Positions 12,701 through 18,700 of a stretch of DNA of 64,000 bases are shown here, in pieces. Every line of letters starts with the position of its first letter. Position 1 is the stretch's first letter. A model generated the notes under the pieces. The model searched no databases, had not been told where the DNA came from, and saw nothing but the letters and a program-made list of their open reading frames with translations. Source of the DNA: Ciona savignyi (taxonomy: Eukaryota > Chordata > Ascidiacea > Phlebobranchia > Cionidae); NCBI GenBank assembly GCA_000149265.1, contig CH003142.1, positions 135,540-199,539 of the forward strand, in the 5' to 3' direction. The position numbers and the translations under genes are program-made.

Positions 12701-15700
12701 NNNNNNNNNNNNNNNNNNNNNNNNNNNNNNNNNNNNNNNNNNNNNNNNNNNNNNNNNNNNNNNNNNNNNNNNNNNNNNNNNNNNNNNNNNNNNNNNNNNN
12801 NNNNNNNNNNNNNNNNNNGGTTGGTCTTTAAATGTTTTAAGCCTTGGGTTATGGGTTAGAATCCTGCCTGCTGCTGTTGCTATGATACTACATTTTAAAG
12901 ATTCAGATTATCCGATTTACATAATAATGTCCATTTTTACCATTTTTGTTTATGTGCATGAAATTTCTTTTTTAACAAATTTTTTATGAAACTTTTAAGT
13001 TTATATTTTAATTTTGTTTAAATAATAGTTTTTTCCCAATTTTTTCAATTACCTTCTTAGTCATGTCCATGTTAAAGACACTAAGACACCAATTGTTCGT
13101 TTATTAGTATCATAATTTTATACATTATTAAAGAGAATTAAAATGTTTTAACAATCCTTTTTTTCCACAGTCCAAATCCGTTTCAGTTACAAAAAAATCA
13201 CCAAACGTCAAGCAAAAACAAAAACCCCAAGAAAAAGAAAGGTAACGGGTTGCTATCTATTTTCTTTGATTTGGCTGAGTGGTGGCACTTTGAAGTAATA
13301 ACCGAAAGATTACGGGATTAAAACCACCCACAAAATCATGGTTGGGCACACTTTTTGAATCAGAGGCCAAAATTATAAGTTTTTCCACTTAAACAGGATT
13401 TTGCGAGGAGCATCTCCAAGAAGAAGTCCTGTCAACATCCACCCAGTGTAAGTGGATTCTTCTTTTTTATTTATTTTGTTTTAAGCTTGACACTTACACT
13501 GTATCTATAAGACAACTTGCCCAAACACACAGGGTGACAAATGCAATAAGAAAGGTTAAGATAGCATAAGAGCCCATACTACGATCTTGGACCATTAGAG
13601 TAGTGGGGTAGAAACAATGGTTGTTTGGTAGGTAGCCTCGCTGGTTGAAAAATCCAACCAATATCTGTATAAGCCAACCAATATCTGTATAAGCCAACCA
13701 TTCAGAAAGTTAACCAGTAAAGGAGCTATTTTACAACCATTTATTAAAAACCATATAATTCACCAGCTTTGGAAGACTAGTTTTCAATTCAGCAAACAGT
13801 AGAAACCATTAATCTTAAATTCGAGTAAAACGACCCTGTGTGTGTAGAAAGGTCTACTAACCCCCCCCCCCCCCCCCAATTTTAAGTAAATAACCCCACG
13901 GGTTAACAATAACCCTAACCTCTATGTGCAGAGCTAAACGGCGGAAGGCATCGGAAATTTGGATTTAAAGTAAAAAACCTTTTAAAAGTAGAAGATTAAA
14001 TGCAGAAACCATTAATCTTTAATTTCAAGTAAAACCGAGTAAAAAAAAAGAAAAAATAGAAAGGTAAAAAAAAGAAAAAAAGAAAAAAAAGAAAGGTAAA
14101 AAAAAGAAAAAAAAGAAAGGTAAAAAAAAGAAAAAAAAGGTAAAAAAAGGTTCGAGTAAACAAAGGATAGGATAGGATAGGATATTCATGTTTATCCCCG
14201 TGAATGGGAAAACCCCAGGGGTTATCACACGGGCAATCGTCAGATCACCTCGCGCCCATCGTCGGGTTACCGGAGCTATTTCATTGTGTTGTGTATGATA
14301 GACACGTTCCTTCAATTTGGTAGAACCCATTAATCCGCTGGGTTCAGGCAATGTCCGTAAAGTGCCTTGCCCAAGGACACAACCGACTAGCTAGCGACCA
14401 GTTTCGCACCTGCAACCTTTCGATTGAAAGGCGACGCACTTAACCGCTAGACCACCGGGCCGGACAAAGAAAGGTCAAACAACCCCTCAGGGTAAAATCA
14501 AGCATAACATCTCCAGTTGACATTAAGTATAATCTCCCTGGTTAACCCTAACCCCTATATACGCAGATCCGAACGTCGGAAAGCGTCATCGGCCAAGTCT
14601 GACTCATCCTCCGATTCAACTACAAAGTCAAACTCAGTGAGTTTTCTTGTTTCTCATGACAAGATTGGTGAAGTGGGAAAATCAATGTTTTAGAACATTT
14701 GAATTATTTTTTACTGATTAAAAAATGGATTCGTCGATTGAAAAATTGGTGAAAATAATTGGTGCTGATTTCAATATATAAATCTTGTTAATTTACCACC
14801 CATCGGGACCAAGGTAAAGTGGTGTGGTAATAAGAGTGGATGGGATAATTATGTTTATCCCCGTGAATGGGGAAACCAAGGGGGTTAACACACGGACAAT
14901 TGTCAGATCACCTTGCGCCCATCGTCGGGTTATCGGAGCTATTGCAGTGTGTTGTGTATAGATACGTTCCTTCAATTTGGTGGAGACCAAAAATCCGCTG
15001 GGTTCAGGCAATACCTGTTATAACACAACCAGCTAGCTACCAGATTAAAACCTACAACCTTTCGATTGAAAAGCAACGAACTGTCGGACAAAGTGGCATA
15101 ATAATAAGAGTTGCATGGTAAAGAGGGTTTGTAAAACAGCTACAAGATACTGTGATCCTAATGTATTATAGTGGTGAGGTGGTATAGTAACAGAATTTGA
15201 ATATATTTCCCACGGTCAATTAGTTGTTGGTAATCATGGGTTTTAACGTTTTCCTTGCACGCAGTCGTCAAAACGAACAAGAGAGCTGGCCGCTAGAGGG
15301 CGATCAAGAGATGTTTCTCCACGACCAACGAAAAGCAACCCGACCTCTCATCTGAGGGTCAGCAAATGTCAGTTGGTGTTTAAAGTGTTTGTTGTTTCTG
15401 GGAGTTATTAATCACTGATGGAAATCATCAGAAAATGCTCACGGAAATCATATTAATTACTCATGGAAATCATATTAATCGCTCATGGAAATCATATTAT
15501 TTACTCATGGAAATCATATTAATTACTCCATGGAAATCATATTAATCACTCATGGAAATCATATTAATTACTCATGGAAATCATATTAATTACTCATGGA
15601 AATCATATTAATCACTCATGGAAATCATATTAATTACTCATGGAAATCATATTAATCGCTCATGGAAATCATATTAATTACTCATGGAAATCATATTAAT

Positions 15701-18700
15701 TACTCATGGAAATCATATTAATCGCTCATGGAAATCATATTAATTACTCATGGAAATCATATTAATTACTCATGGAAAATCATATTAATCACTCATGGAA
15801 ATCATATTAATTACTCATGGAAATCATATTAATTACTCATGGAAATCATATTAGTTGCTCATGGAAATCATATTAATTACTCATGGAAATCATATTAATT
15901 ACTCATGGAAATCATATTAATTACTCATGGAAATCATATTAATTACTCATGGAAATCATATTAATCGCTCATGGAAATCATATTAATTACTCATGGAAAT
16001 CATATTAATTACTCATGGAAATCATATTAATCACTCATGGAAATCATATTAATTACTCATGGAAATCATATTAATTACTCATGGAAATCATATTAGTTGC
16101 TCATGGAAATCATATTAATTACTCATGGAAATCATATTAATTACTCATGGAAATCATATTATTTACTCATGGAAATCATATTAATCGCTCATGGAAATCA
16201 TATTATTTACTCATGGAAATCATATTAATTACTCATGGAAATCATATTAATTACTCATGGAAATCATATTAATTACTCATGGAAATCATATTATTTACTC
16301 ATGGAAATCATATTAATTACTCATGGAAATCATATTAATTACTCATGGAAATCATATTAATTACTCATGGAAATCATATTAATTACTCATGGAAATCATA
16401 TTATTTACTCATGGAAATCATATTAATTACTCATGGAAATCATATTATTTACTCATGGAAATCATATTAATTACTCATGGAAATCATATTAATTACTCAT
16501 GGAAATCATATTAATTACTCATGGAAATCATATTATTTACTCATGGAAATCATATTATTTACTCATGGAAATCATATTAATTACTCATGGAAATCATATT
16601 AATTACTCATGGAAATCATATTAATTACTCATGGAAATCATATTAATTACTCATGGAAATCATATTAATTACTCATGGAAATCATATTATTTACCCATGG
16701 AAATCATGTTAATTACTCATGGAAATCATATTAATTACTCATGGAAATCATATTAATTACTCATGGAAATCATATTAATTACTCATGGAAATCATATTAA
16801 TCACTGATGGAAATCATATTAATCACTGATGGAAATCATATTAATTACTCATGGAAATCATATTAATTACTCATGGAAATCATATTAATTACTCATGGAA
16901 ATCATATTAATTACTCATGGAAATCATATTAATTACTCATGGAAATCATATTAATTACTCATGGAAATCATATTAATTACTCATGGAAATCATATTAATT
17001 ACTCATGGAAATCATATTAATCGCTCATGGAAATCATATTAATCACTTATGGAAATCATATTAATTACTCATGGAAATCATAAAAAGATTTCAAATATCA
17101 TTAAATACAAAACATATTAATTGGTTATACAAGTCCTATTTTCTGGAATTTATTAATCGCTTATGAAAATTATATTAAATGCTCTTTACATGAAAAATGG
17201 AAATTATATAAAATTATTCCATATATTATTAAATACAAGTATGTTAATTGGTCGTAAAAGTCATATTAAGTGATCATACTAATTATGTTAAAAGTATTAT
17301 TACATTATAAAAGCAGGTGTGGGTCCATGGGGCTACAATGGATCCAGGGTGTAGCAGTCAAGTCGGCCAGTATCCTGAAAAAAGCTGAATAAAATGTTAC
17401 AAGCATCCTAAAATATGAAATTCCCATGGACATCATATATAATTGTAATAGATATCTTATATTCCAGCCCCCCACCGTCCAACTATAAGTCGATCGCCTG
17501 TGAGAAGTCCTGCTCAGTTGGCAAAGCAAGTTGAAAGGTTTGTATTCGTTTGTTTGTTAACTTTGGCTGGTTAGTCTGGCGGTTAAGTGCGACGCCTATT
17601 AATCGAAAGGTTGCAGGTGCAAAACTGGTCGCTAGCTAGTCGGTTGTGTCCTTAGGCAAGGCACTTTACGGACATTGCCTGAACCCAACGGATTAATGTG
17701 TTCTACCAAATTGAAGGAACGTGTCTATCATATACAACACACTGCAATAGCTTCGGTAACCCGGCGGTGGGCGCGAGGTGATCTGACGATTGCCCGTGTG
17801 TTAACCTCCTTGGTTTTCCCATTCACGGGAATAAACATAAATATCCTATCCTATAAGCGGATTTACCATTTTATGAAGTGCGGTACATTGGGATAAGATT
17901 GAGATTCGGCAATCTTTTGCGCTTAAGAACCATTTTACCGATATTCTACAAAATAAAAATCACTGGGAACCGTAAAACTAATAATATTTTCGCAATAAAA
18001 GGGAAAACAACTGTATGGATAAAGATGGAAGTGTTTTTTTGTTTGTTTTACTTATGCATGGGTATTAAACCTATTAAACGCTCGGTACAGTAGCAATAAA
18101 TTAATAAGAGTCGCATCAATAGGATAAAAGAGCCGCAGGTTGCCGACCCCTGGTATAGTTCTAGATTACCGATTCTTCAGATATAAAAGTTTGTGATTAG
18201 TTGCGTAGAAGCTTAAGCTATTTGAACCAAGATCAGCTCATGCATTCATAAAAGATGTATCTATTTCATAAATACAATATCGTCTATTATTCGAAATGTA
18301 CTAAGTACGTGGATGCATGGTAATAATGAAGAGCATTATAGCACAATCTTTTGTATTGCTATTGCAATCATTTATTGTTTGATTCTGTGTGACAATGGCA
18401 AAAGGGCAGGAACACTATTCTAGTATTCTATTGCTAAAAAGCGTGATTAATTGTTTTTCGTCACTAACATTAGCGGGACATGTTCTAAAAATACTTCTTC
18501 TGCCACATTGTCCTACCCCTCTTCCCACTCTCCCGCAGAATAATAAACCGACAAATCGTAGATTCTTAACCGACTGCTTAGTGTTTTTACGAACAGTGAC
18601 AAACTATATTTGAGTGGCAGATCAATCACTTGGCCCGCCAGTCTAAGAATGAATAATTTTGGTCCCTGGTTCAAAAGGTGTGGCCCACCTAGTTCTTGAA

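Noticed and set aside
12065..12859. 264-codon ORF
   Set aside because: Mostly the run of N; the coding part on each side is short and unsupported.
13768..13780. TTGGAAGACTAG, 5' part of a miR-7-like word
   Set aside because: The following bases do not match miR-7 and no flanking arm can form a precursor hairpin.
15418..17085. CRISPR-like regular repeats
   Set aside because: Units are directly abutting with no unique spacers, in an animal gene intron.
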